NCBI GenBank assembly: GCA_963924555.1 | Contig: OZ004587.1 | Span: 8,138,075 to 8,202,074, forward strand | DNA: 64,000 bases | Direction: 5' to 3' | From: Crambe crambe | Taxonomy: Eukaryota; Porifera; Demospongiae; Poecilosclerida; Crambeidae | Shown: piece after piece, positions 1 through 10,800 of the stretch | How positions within the stretch are numbered: position 1 is the first letter of the stretch | How the letters are laid out: each line of letters starts with the position of its first letter | Translations under genes and position numbers: made by a program | Notes under the pieces: generated by a model | The model's database searches: none | What the model saw: only the letters and a program-made list of their open reading frames with translations | What the model was told of the DNA's origin: nothing

Positions 1-160
1 TTTTCGGATTTCATTTTCACAATTATAAAAGTGCCATCAATTCTCCAGAGGGTTAGAATAGGTGTCCCATACAGAGGTACTAGGTGTCTCCATTTCAGGG
101 GGTTGAAATATAGGTGTTCCATTGTGTCCCCATTTCAGATAGAGGGGTCCCAATAGAGGT
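1..160. repeat. Degenerate copies of the ~54-bp GTCTCCATTTCAGGGGGTTG minisatellite
   Basis: Two to three diverged units with the words 'ccatttcag', 'gggttgaaata' and 'tacagaggt' lie just downstream of the stop codon of the first minus-strand gene. The same unit forms a long array at 17680-18310 and a short one at 4741-4915. Confidence 0.7.
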
Positions 161-169
161 GTCTTAATG

Positions 170-2878
170 CTAGACATACACCTCTTGCAGTAGTTCTCGA
201 GTGTGTTTGAGACTGGTGTTGATCTGAAGAGCCTCCTCTGGATGGAATTCTGCAATCCGATGACTGTAGGTGTGAGACACCTTTGCCCCGTCTCCACATT
301 TTCCCTTAACGAGAAATATTGGGTAAAAAAATAATAATACTAGTCACCTTAAGATTAATTACATACCAAGTATAAACTATACATTATATCTAAATCTTTG
401 ATTTGAAATTAAAGGGGGCATGGCTGGGCAGCTGCAATTTGAGTTTGGCTTGGGCTACCCTTAGCCCTGGCCCTACTTTAGCCCTACTAGCCCTAGCCCT
501 GCCCTAGCCCTAATACATCCGTCTTACCACTGCTGATATCTCCTTTGTCTGGAACTGCCAGGCGAGCTTCTCATGAGTGGCATACTTCTGCTTCAACTCC
601 TTGATCTGGTTGAGCGAGTTAGTCAGTGCCTGTTTGGTCTTGAGGTAAGTGCTGAGCAGGTCGTACAACTCATGACCCTCATAGTTCACATTCTATGAAA
701 CAAATGACAGCTGGATGGCAGAGCACTGAATTCGTAAACACTTAATTGCTAGTCTTCTATTGTTATAATACAGTGGAGCCTGGTTGTAAATGGTCACTGT
801 ATAAGCAGGTCACCTCTTTATAACAGCCAGAGCTCCAAGTATCAAGAGGGCAAACTGGGTTACAGAATCTTTGCAACAGAGCTTGAAGACAATCGTTCCT
901 TATTTGGAAGTAGTGGTAGAGTAGTGGTAGCTAGAACAATAGGCCTGGACCACAGCAGTATAGCTCTATCACAACCATTTGAGCATATTCTTGTTGCAAA
1001 GATTCTGCAGCAGGCCCAGTTATAATAGTCATTTTTTGCTGGCCTGAGGGTGACTACTATCCCAGATTATACCGTAGTGTTAGACCAACAGGGTAATGGC
1101 CAGCCACACTGCAATTTTGCCTGGACATTAATTTGTCCCCTGTATCAGACTGTTATATAATTGTCAGCACCATTATGCAAATCATGCACACTTCCAAATA
1201 GTGTTCACTCCAATTAATGCTCACCTTGACAAAATTATCGATGAAGAACTGGTTTGCATCTAGTTGTGGGTTGGGATAGAGAAGGGAGAGGTCCTCCTCA
1301 GTGTACGGGGTCAACTCCTCTAGTGTCTCCTCCTCTGTACACATGATAATGCTGACTCAGCAAAAAAAGCTAATATTCATTATCGTCTAACCTTCCAAGG
1401 CGACTTCTAATTTTGGATAAATTACATGGTACTCCCTCGTTGCCTCAGTCCTCGTCCCGTCCCTTGCAGAAACACCTGTTTCTTGAAAATCAATTAGAGC
1501 AGGGGCAGAGGGTATCAAACTGGCCACCTCGATTCCTGCGTCCTGATTGGATGACACTGCGGGAGCTTCTGACACTACAATAGCGTTAAGGTTGCCACCA
1601 ACAGGTAAAGTAGTCACATTCGTATTAATATCAGATTTCGGTTCCAGTGTTTTAGTTTCGGATTTCTGTTCCAGTGTTTTAGTTTCGGATTTCTGTTCTA
1701 GTTTCACATTCTTGGTTCCACCTGACATAACAGAGGAAGCACTGGTTGAAGCTTGAGACACTAATTCTGGAACCAATTGTGTTTTAGGAGGAGACAACTG
1801 AATGAGATCTTCGGTGGTAACCATTTGAACTACTGTCTCTTCTTTTTGACTTATATCTGTTCTAGTTTTGGAACTGGATTGAGTATGTTCCTCCATTGTC
1901 TCATTCTGATTCTTCGTACTGGAATGAGACTTGCTTTCTATCCCATCCTGACTTATTGGAATAGGCTTTGACTGTACAGAATCTGTTGTAGTCTTCTCTC
2001 GAAGTTCAGTAGCAACACACTCAGGTTTAGTTCCAGAATTCAATAAAGTCACAGACTCAAGATTGGATTGAGAATCCGACACCATCACAGGCTCAAGCTT
2101 GGCTCCAGAATCACTCCCTGATATACCAGAATCATCCCTTCTCTGTTCAGAGGCAGATGAAGATGCATTCAAGTTACCAACAACCAGCTGGTCCTCGGTA
2201 GTGTCTTTGGACGCAGACTTGGCTTTAAGCTTGGATAGATTTTCACTCTTAGTCTGGTCCTCAGTGGTTTCTTTGGGCGCAGACTTGGTTTTAAGCTTGG
2301 CATTAGATAGATTTTCACTCTTAGTAGCAATAGCTCCCTTAGCACTAGACCCAGAAACCTTGACCTACAAGAGACAGGTACATAAGGTTTCATATCTACA
2401 CCACTTCTCTATTGAAGTCACTTAGATTGAGGTCCTATACATTACATTAACACAACGAGTTCTGTAAGCTAACTGAAATGCACAAGGCCACTTGGATTAT
2501 TGCGAATAGGCTCACTTGTACAGAAGACAAGGCTATCACTAAAAGGTTAAGAGGATGATTTGTTTTGGATTCATTTCTCTTACGATGGGTTCATGTCAAC
2601 GGCAACCATTTGATGCATGCAAACCCTCTATACTGTAGAAGTATCCACACTAATTAAAGCCAATAATGAGAATACAGAAGTCAAGCTGTTAATTAAATAC
2701 TTACAGCACTACTTGAGGTCTCCTTCTCCTTGACCTTAGCTTTGCCTGAAGAATAGATTGATAACCAGGTTCAAGAATTTATGTAGCTAAATACCTGTGA
2801 AGCTAAGCAGTCTCTCTATGCTCATGGGGACTTACTTGGCTTCTTTTTAACCTTTAGTTTTGGTTTCACTGCCTCCAT
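170..2878 (-). CDS. Ser/Thr/Lys-rich protein with charged C-terminal region, unrecognised
   Basis: Six exons read on the minus strand: 2836-2878, 2705-2745, 1392-2364, 1225-1334, 528-692 and 170-304. All introns are GT-AG, lengths close in frame, and the product is 488 residues. The start is MEAVKPKLKVKKKPS, a very basic N terminus. Exon 3 (about residues 29-352) is low-complexity and Ser/Thr/Glu-rich, and carries two tandem diverged modules of the form K-S-E-N-L-S...K-x-K-S-A-x-K-(D/E)-T-T-E-D-Q plus the shorter repeat E-Q-K-S-E-T-K-T-L. Exons 4-6 encode about 135 residues that look folded or helical: a segment with LLYPNPQLDANQFFIDNFVK, a probable coiled coil (YLKTKQALTNSLNQIKELKQ), then a C-terminal motif with VSHTYSHRIAEFHPEEAL. 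I do not recognise the family. No signal peptide or membrane helix is visible. The conserved-looking end suggests a cytosolic or nuclear adaptor, which is only inference. Confidence 0.8.
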
Positions 2879-4154
2879 CTCATCTGTTCTTCTGCTTCAT
2901 CTGCTCCAAGAACTTGATGCAACAACCCACGTCACATGATTTGTAAAATAATTCGTATTAGAGCGCACCATATATTCGCGCGAGCGTGCAATAATTATAG
3001 CAGTGGGCCGGGCGTGGGTGAATGTTCGATTGAATTGAAGGGTGTGGTCCGTTTCTGCATTCTATGCATGCATAGCATGCATCCTGCCTATCGCCTGTCT
3101 TGCTCATATACATGACGGTCAGCTAGTTTGTAAGCTAATAAACCGAGCCAACTTTCGTAGATCTAGCTTGCTGCTGGTTTGACTGGGTAGCAGGCTACAA
3201 ATTTGTCTATTAATAAGCTTATTAATAGATGCCGCAGAAGTTTACAAAAACCCAGAGGTGTGTGAAGATAAACAGTCAGCAGGAGTTGAAGATCCAATAT
3301 CTTATCAGTTGATTCTTTTCAAGAGGAAATTTACAAAGCAATTTTTAAGCAGCTGTATAGTGTTGGAGCTGAGGAAAGAGTGGACAGAAACTGTTCAGTT
3401 TGAGATCTGATCACCAAGTGGAAATGTGAGTCCATCTAGCTTGCTAGCTAGCCAGTGGAGATCATATGATCACTACTTCCACTGTTATTAAGATCATTAA
3501 TATAATTGGCACTCTTGTAGCAAGTAGCTGCTGCTGTTCAAACCTATGGTAACTGCAAGTGGGAGTCTCTGATTTTCTGCATTTCCTGCGTTGTAACTAG
3601 CTAGGGTTGCCATGTTCAAGAACAACAGACCCCTTCCCACCAAACTCCAGCAATCATTACTCTCTGTTTGTGTTTTTCTCTTAGCCTGGAGCGAGTTGTG
3701 ATCATATATCAGTTAACAGGTAGTCACTGAGGCCTATAATCACTGAAAAAATCCCATGCTAAGTGGCATCTCTACTGTAGATTCTAGGAATATAGGTAGT
3801 GGCTTACAAGAACCTGTAAACCATAGAACACACTATAAATTACTCTGTACTCTCCTCCATTGTGGTTTTGGTGACCATGGGTGAACTCTGTGACATGTGT
3901 ATCCATTGTGGTTTGGAACAACATAGTAGGTGCTCAAGTCAACATGCATATCTTGAATTGTACGTGTTTTATGTGAATAAAATCCCTCAAAGAATATGAT
4001 TGCTTTCCTCATATTGACTGCATTTCCTTGGTTTGTTTCTAGTGCAATTTGTGCTTGGTGAGGGGAAATGATGACTTTTTATGCAAGATGTCTTTCTCCT
4101 ATTATAGCAGTATTAAGATATATCATAATTACCCTAGGTCAGAGTCGACAGAAG

Positions 4155-4157
<3 letters not shown>
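2879..4157. other. Intergenic; possible non-coding first exon of the downstream GPCR gene
   Basis: No coding exon found. At about 3150-3425 there is a stretch without repeats that ends in a strong donor (aagtggaaat|gtgagt at 3416-3431). The GPCR ORF at 10801 is preceded by a plausible acceptor (ttgatcacag, ending at 10762), so this could be its 5' UTR exon across a ~7.3-kb intron. Inference only. Confidence 0.3.

Positions 4158-4232
<75 letters not shown>
4158..4232. repeat. (CT)n/(AC)n compound microsatellite
   Basis: About 62 bp of uninterrupted CT dinucleotide followed by six AC repeats. The overlapping Ser-Leu open frames are low-complexity artefacts. Confidence 0.97.
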
Positions 4233-4740
4233 TCCGTACCTCAGTTTATATGCACCTTCCTGCGTTCCATATGACATGGGCACTGAGACCATTAATAGTG
4301 TGATTTGTTGACAAATCTGTTACGCTGATTGGGTACATGTCTGAGTGTTTTAGTAAATACTCCCAAGACCTTGGCCTCTAGCTTGTTGTATCTAATCATA
4401 ATATTTTAATTCTCAGCATGTGCACAAAAAAAAATCACTTTTCCTACCGCTAAATTCAGGTCAATTAACAACTTGTGTTCACCTAGTGCTTTTAATTAGA
4501 GCTTTTTGTGACGTGATATTTAGTACGGTATAATGATGTGCAGGTATTGATAATGGGTTCTGTTCCATACCGGTCAAGAAATTATCTCCGTTACTTCTGA
4601 GTGAATGCAAATAAACCATTTAGTGGTTTCACTTGCTTGAAGCCTTGAGCACACACATAATGATGAATTGTATTTTAGAACCTGGGCTGCCAAATTAGTA
4701 GTGTGTTCTGCAAATACCATACACGACCACATATCCAGTC

Positions 4741-4915
4741 CAGACATGCTCTATGGATTGGGACCCCCTCTATTCCAACCGCAACCCCCTGAAATGGAGA
4801 CACCTCTGTATACAGTGGGACCCCTCTATTCCAACCCCCTGAAATGGAGACACCTCTGTATACAGTGGAACCCCTCTATTCCAACCCCCTGAAATGGTGA
4901 CACCTCTGTATACAG
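4741..4915. repeat. Short array (3 units) of the ~54-bp minisatellite
   Basis: Three tandem units with 'ccccctgaaatggagacacc' and 'tctgtatacagtgg', in the orientation opposite to the 17.7-18.3 kb array. Confidence 0.9.
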
Positions 4916-6352
4916 TGGGATGTAGAGACTGGGGATCTGAGATGGAGATGCTCCTCTATCCTGAACCGTCTGCATATATTTGGTAGTGATTCTTTGCATG
5001 GAATGGAATCTCTCCTCCTCTTGAAGTGGTTTTCCTTTTATACAGAGAAGCCACCTCCATAGCACATAATTCTCGAGAAACAGACCAATTTTTTAATATT
5101 GAATTTCAGATTTCAAGTTAATTTCCTACAAGTAAAGATTGGTACATTTAGCAAGCAAATCATTAAACAAATTGTCCTCCGGTTTGTGTGCCCGGTTGAC
5201 TTGATCACTTGCTGGTACACACAGCCTGTAAACAACATGATGGGACATACCAGTGCCCACTCAACAAAGTTCACTCATGTCTGGAGGACAGGAAGTGATA
5301 CGTAAGGATGATAAGTGTTGGGATGGTTCGATGACATAAGGCAATATGTTATATTTATTGCTGTTATTAATTTAATGGGGGGAAGTGATGATGGAGAGAG
5401 AGAGAGAGAGAGAGACTACTTTTATTCTGCTGACAGAGAAAATATCACAATTAACAGTCTTAACTTGATTGCTCTCAGGGGTTAGGGGTCATTTCACACC
5501 TCATTGATGGTACTTGACTTAAAAAAAATAGTGTGTATTTTTGTGAGCCCTTAAGTGTGTTTCAATGAGGCATTATCCTCTTGAGCAAACTTGTGTCCAT
5601 TCCTTGAGAGCAGCTAGAACTGTTAACTGTCTCCATGAAAGCGTATTTTTGTAGGGGTAAAAATTTTGCAGTTTACTATTTTATGTATTTTTCGAAGAAA
5701 ACTTCCCCCACCCTAAATGAACTTTGACCCCTAAACTTCCCTTGACTACATAACTATCTTTTCCTTTAGTGATTATGCCCATATGGTTATTAAATAAAAC
5801 TACATGCTGACTCAGCTTGTACTCAATATTGATATAATTTGTCATGGTAACATGTGAAGGGTGATTTAACCACTTCCTGAATGGCATTGAGAAATGGCAC
5901 CATTGTCAATATACAAATATTTGATGATTGTATTGGCCTTGTGATGTTTTTTATTGATATGATTAAGAATTGCATTCATCTTCAGGTCTTCACTCATACA
6001 TATCTCCATGGCAACTTCTCTTTTGAAATAGAAGAGAATCTCTAAAGTCAAAGGACAGGAAATACAACCTGTATTTTTGTTCAACTCCATTATCAACCTA
6101 AATGAGTTGTCTTTAATTGGACTCCACGATTCTTGGCTCAGTTTTAGAGAGTTTAAGCTCACAAATAGAGTTTAATTGCTCAATGTCCTGTAGGTTGCAT
6201 TGAATCAAAGTGGCTCACTCACTCGCTTCATCCAGAGAAGCTCTTGCAAGATGTGCCTTTTGTGTGTATGGTTGCAATGAACTCTTATTATCTCTCTGTA
6301 TAATATAATATACAGTGGAAGCCTAGTCCAATTAACCTACCCCTTGAAGTGA

Positions 6353-6353
<1 letters not shown>

Positions 6354-6428
<75 letters not shown>
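6354..6428. repeat. (CT)n microsatellite
   Basis: About 72 bp of pure CT dinucleotide. Confidence 0.97.
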
Positions 6429-6431
<3 letters not shown>

Positions 6432-6730
6432 CCATCCAATTAACTACTAACATTACATGCAGTTACATCTAATTATTCCAGGAAGTGAAGGTTATAAATG
6501 TCTGCACCCCCTCTTGATCTCACCACGCCCTTCTTTCCTTCTTCTGTACCTAGTACATAACATTATGTCACCATTGCATTGTGTCACTTCCTGTTCTCTT
6601 CCTCCCCTGGAAGGATCAATTACACCAATTAACTCCATTTGAGTGGGTGGTGGGTGGTTTTGGTCAGAGAATGTTGCCCTCTAATGATCTAAGTCTTCCA
6701 TTTCCTATTCCTCACAGGATATCACCAGGT

Positions 6731-6780
<50 letters not shown>

Positions 6781-6790
6781 GCTCTCTCTC
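6731..6790. repeat. (CT)n microsatellite
   Basis: About 50 bp of CT repeat, one interruption (AG) near 6780. Confidence 0.97.
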
Positions 6791-8179
6791 TACAACCTGC
6801 TAATTTTAAGTTAATACGAAAAAATATGGAAAAGGGTGCATCATTCTGGAGGTTTCAAAGGGCTCAAAAAGTGGAATTCCAAATGTGGAATGATCACATG
6901 CTTCGACTCGGTGTGATGTCTATTATAGTGACATCTACAGATGATGTCTGGCAGTGACCATATTAGTCACTTCACCCCATGAAGTAGAACTTAGGCACTT
7001 TAATGTGGTTATTTTCATAACACAGCTCACTATATTGAGGTAAATGATGTTGTCATGGTGTTGAAGGGTTTCACTATAAACAGAGATGTCTCCATTTCTG
7101 GGGAGGGAGAGAGAGAGAGATTTATTTACACTTTCCAAGTGTGTGCACGCATGTGTGTGTTATTACATGACGGTTAAGCGAGACATCAACACTGATACGC
7201 TCCATCGATGTCCAAATAACTCTATAACTGCCATGGAAACTGAATCAGTTAGTAATTATTTCTTTGTTTATATCAGATTTCAGACTTGTAGATGGTGAAA
7301 CCTCTTTCCCCTAAACTTCCCTCTCCCCCCAAAACAAACAAATAAACAAATAAACAAAAATAACACCATAAACTAGGTGTTATAATTACCATGGCAACTG
7401 GCTTGTACACACCTCCTTCTAGTTAGCAGGTGGAGTTGATGATTGTGCCAAATTGGCAATCAAGCTCCCTTCCTATTATAATAAATCACCCAAAAAATTG
7501 TATTTATTGAGCAGTGTTGTTCAGTTGGCGTGCATGCATCGCTCTTGTTTGTTTAAGCATGGTGATGCGGTTGTTTGCCCTCCTTTCCATTACAGCAGTA
7601 ACTTCAGAGACTGCAGTTAAGTGCTGTGTCATGTACGCCTTATGTTTGAATACAGATCACAATTTTCCCCACGATCGTTCTGAGAGAATTCACTTGGCTC
7701 TCAATTGCTTTTGAGGTTTTATTATTTAATTTTATATTTAAAAAATTTGCATGAATTTCCGAGAAGGTCATCCAAAGTGAAAGATTCATTTTTGTGTTTG
7801 AATACACAGTTCTGAACCAGGTCCCAGAAGACATGATCAGTGAAAACATTCATGTCATATCTTAATTAATTTTTGTGACCTGTTCCACACACACTTTGAC
7901 ACATGCTGACCCTGAGAGAGGAAGGAGGAGGTGTTCATTAATACAGTTCCAGGAATATTTCTTACCAGTATTTCTTCCCCCAAGAACTTTTGTGGCCTAA
8001 CTCTTTTGGTAACATAGTTGGCACTTAGAAACGGTCCTCTCTGTGGTATCCATTACATTGTTGGTGGTGTTCTTGAGAGGTTTGGTGGATGTCGAGTCAT
8101 ATAATCATGAGATAAAAAACTCAATTGGCATTCACATCCCTTTAATTAAGGCTCAAACATAGTGTGGGAGCTTCTGACC

Positions 8180-8350
8180 AAAAGAGGACAAACCTCTCAA
8201 CAAAGGACAGACTAAAAGTACCTTTGTATATACACTCTATACAAAATAACCTCCAAAAGAAGATAACTTCTCTACGAAAGACAAAAAGGATGGGTCCCAC
8301 GTGTGTCCATTATTCGGAGGTTCCATTCTACCGGGTTCACTCTAAAGGTC
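8180..8350. mobile_element. Copy of the GGACAACCTCTCTAC palindromic element (MITE-like)
   Basis: It contains the family words 'aaaggaca', 'ataacctccaaaagaag' and 'ggtgtccatt'-like ends, finishing 'tcggaggttccat'. The consensus is about 160-200 bp and roughly palindromic: 'cagtggaacctcc' at one end, 'ggaggttccactgta' at the other. Confidence 0.75.
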
Positions 8351-9009
8351 TTAATTGAAAGAGCTTCGTATCTTATCCTGTATGTGTTTTGTGTTCCCTT
8401 CTGCTAAGCAGCCACCTATTTGCATTAATAGACTTGAGACTTATATTATGCTTTAATAGATTTTTTTTCCAGGGAAGTTAGCGGCATTGATCATTAGCAC
8501 CTTCCTATTAAGGAAAACAAGTAAAAGTATGAAAATATTTTAATTTGGTGTGGCCTATACTAGAAGGATGATCCTTTATAAGCACAATTACTCCTTGGAG
8601 TTTGTCTATGAGTTTACACACACGACTCTGGCGAAGACTCTGGGGAATTCTGTAATACCTACCACATGATAAATAAGCTTGACTGGCTCCCTGTCCTTAG
8701 GAAACCCCCACATGCTCAGAGATGGTGCTATAAAAACTCCTCTATCACTTAAGTGCAAATCCCATGGGGCCATGGGGACATGCTCCATGGTCAAGGAAGC
8801 GTATCTTCCTCTAAACTGTTTGACTTGAATCTCCCTTTGTGGCTGTCATAAGCTGTACATAAGATAGGAAATCAATACGTGAATTATTTGAACATGTACA
8901 ATGATCCCTACTCCATTTGGTGTCCTTCCTTTGGAGAACTTGAGTATTGTATCACATTGAAGATGGTGTACTATGAACAATACTAATACTAGCTATTATA
9001 GTGAAATCT

Positions 9010-9545
9010 ATATGAATTAGGCTAATTAAGAGACCACCCTATTTAGAGACCGCCCTATTAAGAGACCACCTCTCTTTAAAGACCACTTGGTTATGTGCAT
9101 TGACTTCTATGAAGAGACCACCTCCATTTAAGAGACCACCCTATTCAGAGACCACCTCTCTTTAAAGACCACTTGGTTATGTCCCAATAGTGCTGGTACC
9201 ATTGATTTTGACCTCTGTAAAGAGACCACCTCCATTAAGAGACCACCCTAATAGTGCTGGTACCATTGATTTTGACCTCTATAAAGAGACCACCTCCATT
9301 AAGAGACCACCCTAATAGTGCTGGTACCATTGATTTTGACCTCTATAAAGAGACCACCTCCATTAAGAGACCACCCTAATAGTGCTGGTACCATTGATTT
9401 TGACCTCTGTAAAGAGACCACCTCCATTAAGAGACCACCCTATTCAGAGACTGCCTCTTCTTTAAAGACCACTTGGTCATGTCCCAATAGTGCTGGTACC
9501 ATTGATTTTGACCTCTGTAAAGAGACCACCTCCATTAAGAGACCA
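9010..9545. repeat. Tandem repeat, ~65-70-bp unit
   Basis: Six to seven units of 'aagagaccacctccattaag' + 'accaccctaatagtgctggt' + 'accattgattttgacctct', nearly identical between 9190 and 9545. The first units (9020-9180) are a shorter variant. Confidence 0.95.
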
Positions 9546-10017
9546 GAGGTCATCGCTATAGACTTCACTGCATTTCCATTTAACACTTGACACAAAAATA
9601 TTTTAACAACGAAAATTAACACCTTGCCTGGGGTTGCAATCAAAAGAGGCAGGCTGTCACAGGGAGGGGATTCACAGTTACTATTAAGCAGGATATAGGA
9701 AAACACATTATAGTTCTTGTTGAGTTCTTGGTGTCTTAATATGGTGAATGTTATAATGTCTGTGGTTGTGTAGAGATGTTAGTAGAGAGACGGAATGGAA
9801 GGAAGGAAGTGTCTGTTTGTTAGGTTGGGGTAGGTGTGTTTGATCATATTGAATTATTATAAGACTTTTGGTGGGCAAAGTTTTACAGTTTTTAAGTGTT
9901 GTAGGAGTAATGTGAATTTCCTAAAATGCAAAACCAAATTTACTGAAATTGCAAGACCCGTCCCTCACTGCCACATCTTCTCTTGTCATAGTTGAGTCTG
10001 CATGTATGCGTTAGCAG

Positions 10018-10240
10018 CCTTCAGTAGCATTGGAATGAGCCTTCACAGCATTGGAATGGGCATTCAGTAGTCCTGGAATGGCATTGGAATGAGCCTTCAG
10101 TAGCACTGGAATGGGCATTTAGTAGTGTTGGAATGAACCTTCAGTAGCACTGGAATGAGCCTTCAGTAGCACTGGAATGAACCTTTGGCAGCACCTGGAA
10201 TGAGCCTTCGGTAACACTGGAATGAGCCTTCAGTGTTCCA
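10018..10240. repeat. Short tandem repeat, ~22-bp unit
   Basis: About nine degenerate units of the type 'tggaatgagccttcagtagc'. Confidence 0.92.
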
Positions 10241-10379
10241 ACAGCTTTGCTGATAATCACACTCTTTACAAACATGCCAAATCAAGCATATCTGATGACT
10301 GGTAATGTAATGAAAGCAATTAGGGAAGTATGTGCAGTGTCCTCAATACTAGGTAGAGAGGTTGAATGATGCACTAAAG

Positions 10380-10510
10380 TACAGTGGAACCTCTCTATTG
10401 TGGACACTTTGGGACCTTGGAAACTGTCCTTAGTATAGAGATGTCCTCAATACAGAGGTTGAATGATGCACATCTATTTCCAAGGCCCACAATAGAGAGG
10501 TTCCACTAGT
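10380..10510. mobile_element. Short element with inverted ends (cagtggaacctctctattgt)
   Basis: One end reads 'cagtggaacctctctattgt' and the other 'acaatagagaggttccact', an inverted repeat of about 19 bp about 125 bp apart. Internal words 'gtcctcaatacagaggttga' match the tandem array at 13830-14245. Confidence 0.8.
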
Positions 10511-10800
10511 GTCCTCAGCACATAAAAGCCCTATCAAGTCTCACCACAGCACTTGTGGCATTCAATATAATGTATTGGAATGCATGTACAGAGGATTGCA
10601 GGTTGGTTGAGGGAGAAGACTTTGCTTGTTCTGAACAATGGCTAGTGGTATATTCTCCCTCAACCATCCTCCTCTGTATTTGTGACTAAAATAATATACA
10701 TGATATGCGACTGTCATATGTATGGAACTATCATCATTATTCTTTGCTTCTCATTGATCACAGATTTGCAGTGAGACTTCTGTTCACACACTAGTGCATC

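Larger units (their letters stand above)
4233..8179. other. Non-coding, repeat-rich interval
   Basis: No exon could be supported. It holds the short minisatellite at 4741-4915, a GA tract at 5394-5414, CT microsatellites at 6354-6428 and 6731-6790, and a short GA tract at 7106-7120. It may be an intron of the GPCR gene. Confidence 0.5.

Noticed and set aside
460..515. Telomere-like ccctag runs
   Set aside because: Only a few degenerate units inside an intron; not a telomeric tract.
4158..4303. Ser-Leu repeat ORFs over CT tracts (also at 6581, 25221 and 33722)
   Set aside because: Translation of dinucleotide repeats; no supporting splice or similarity.
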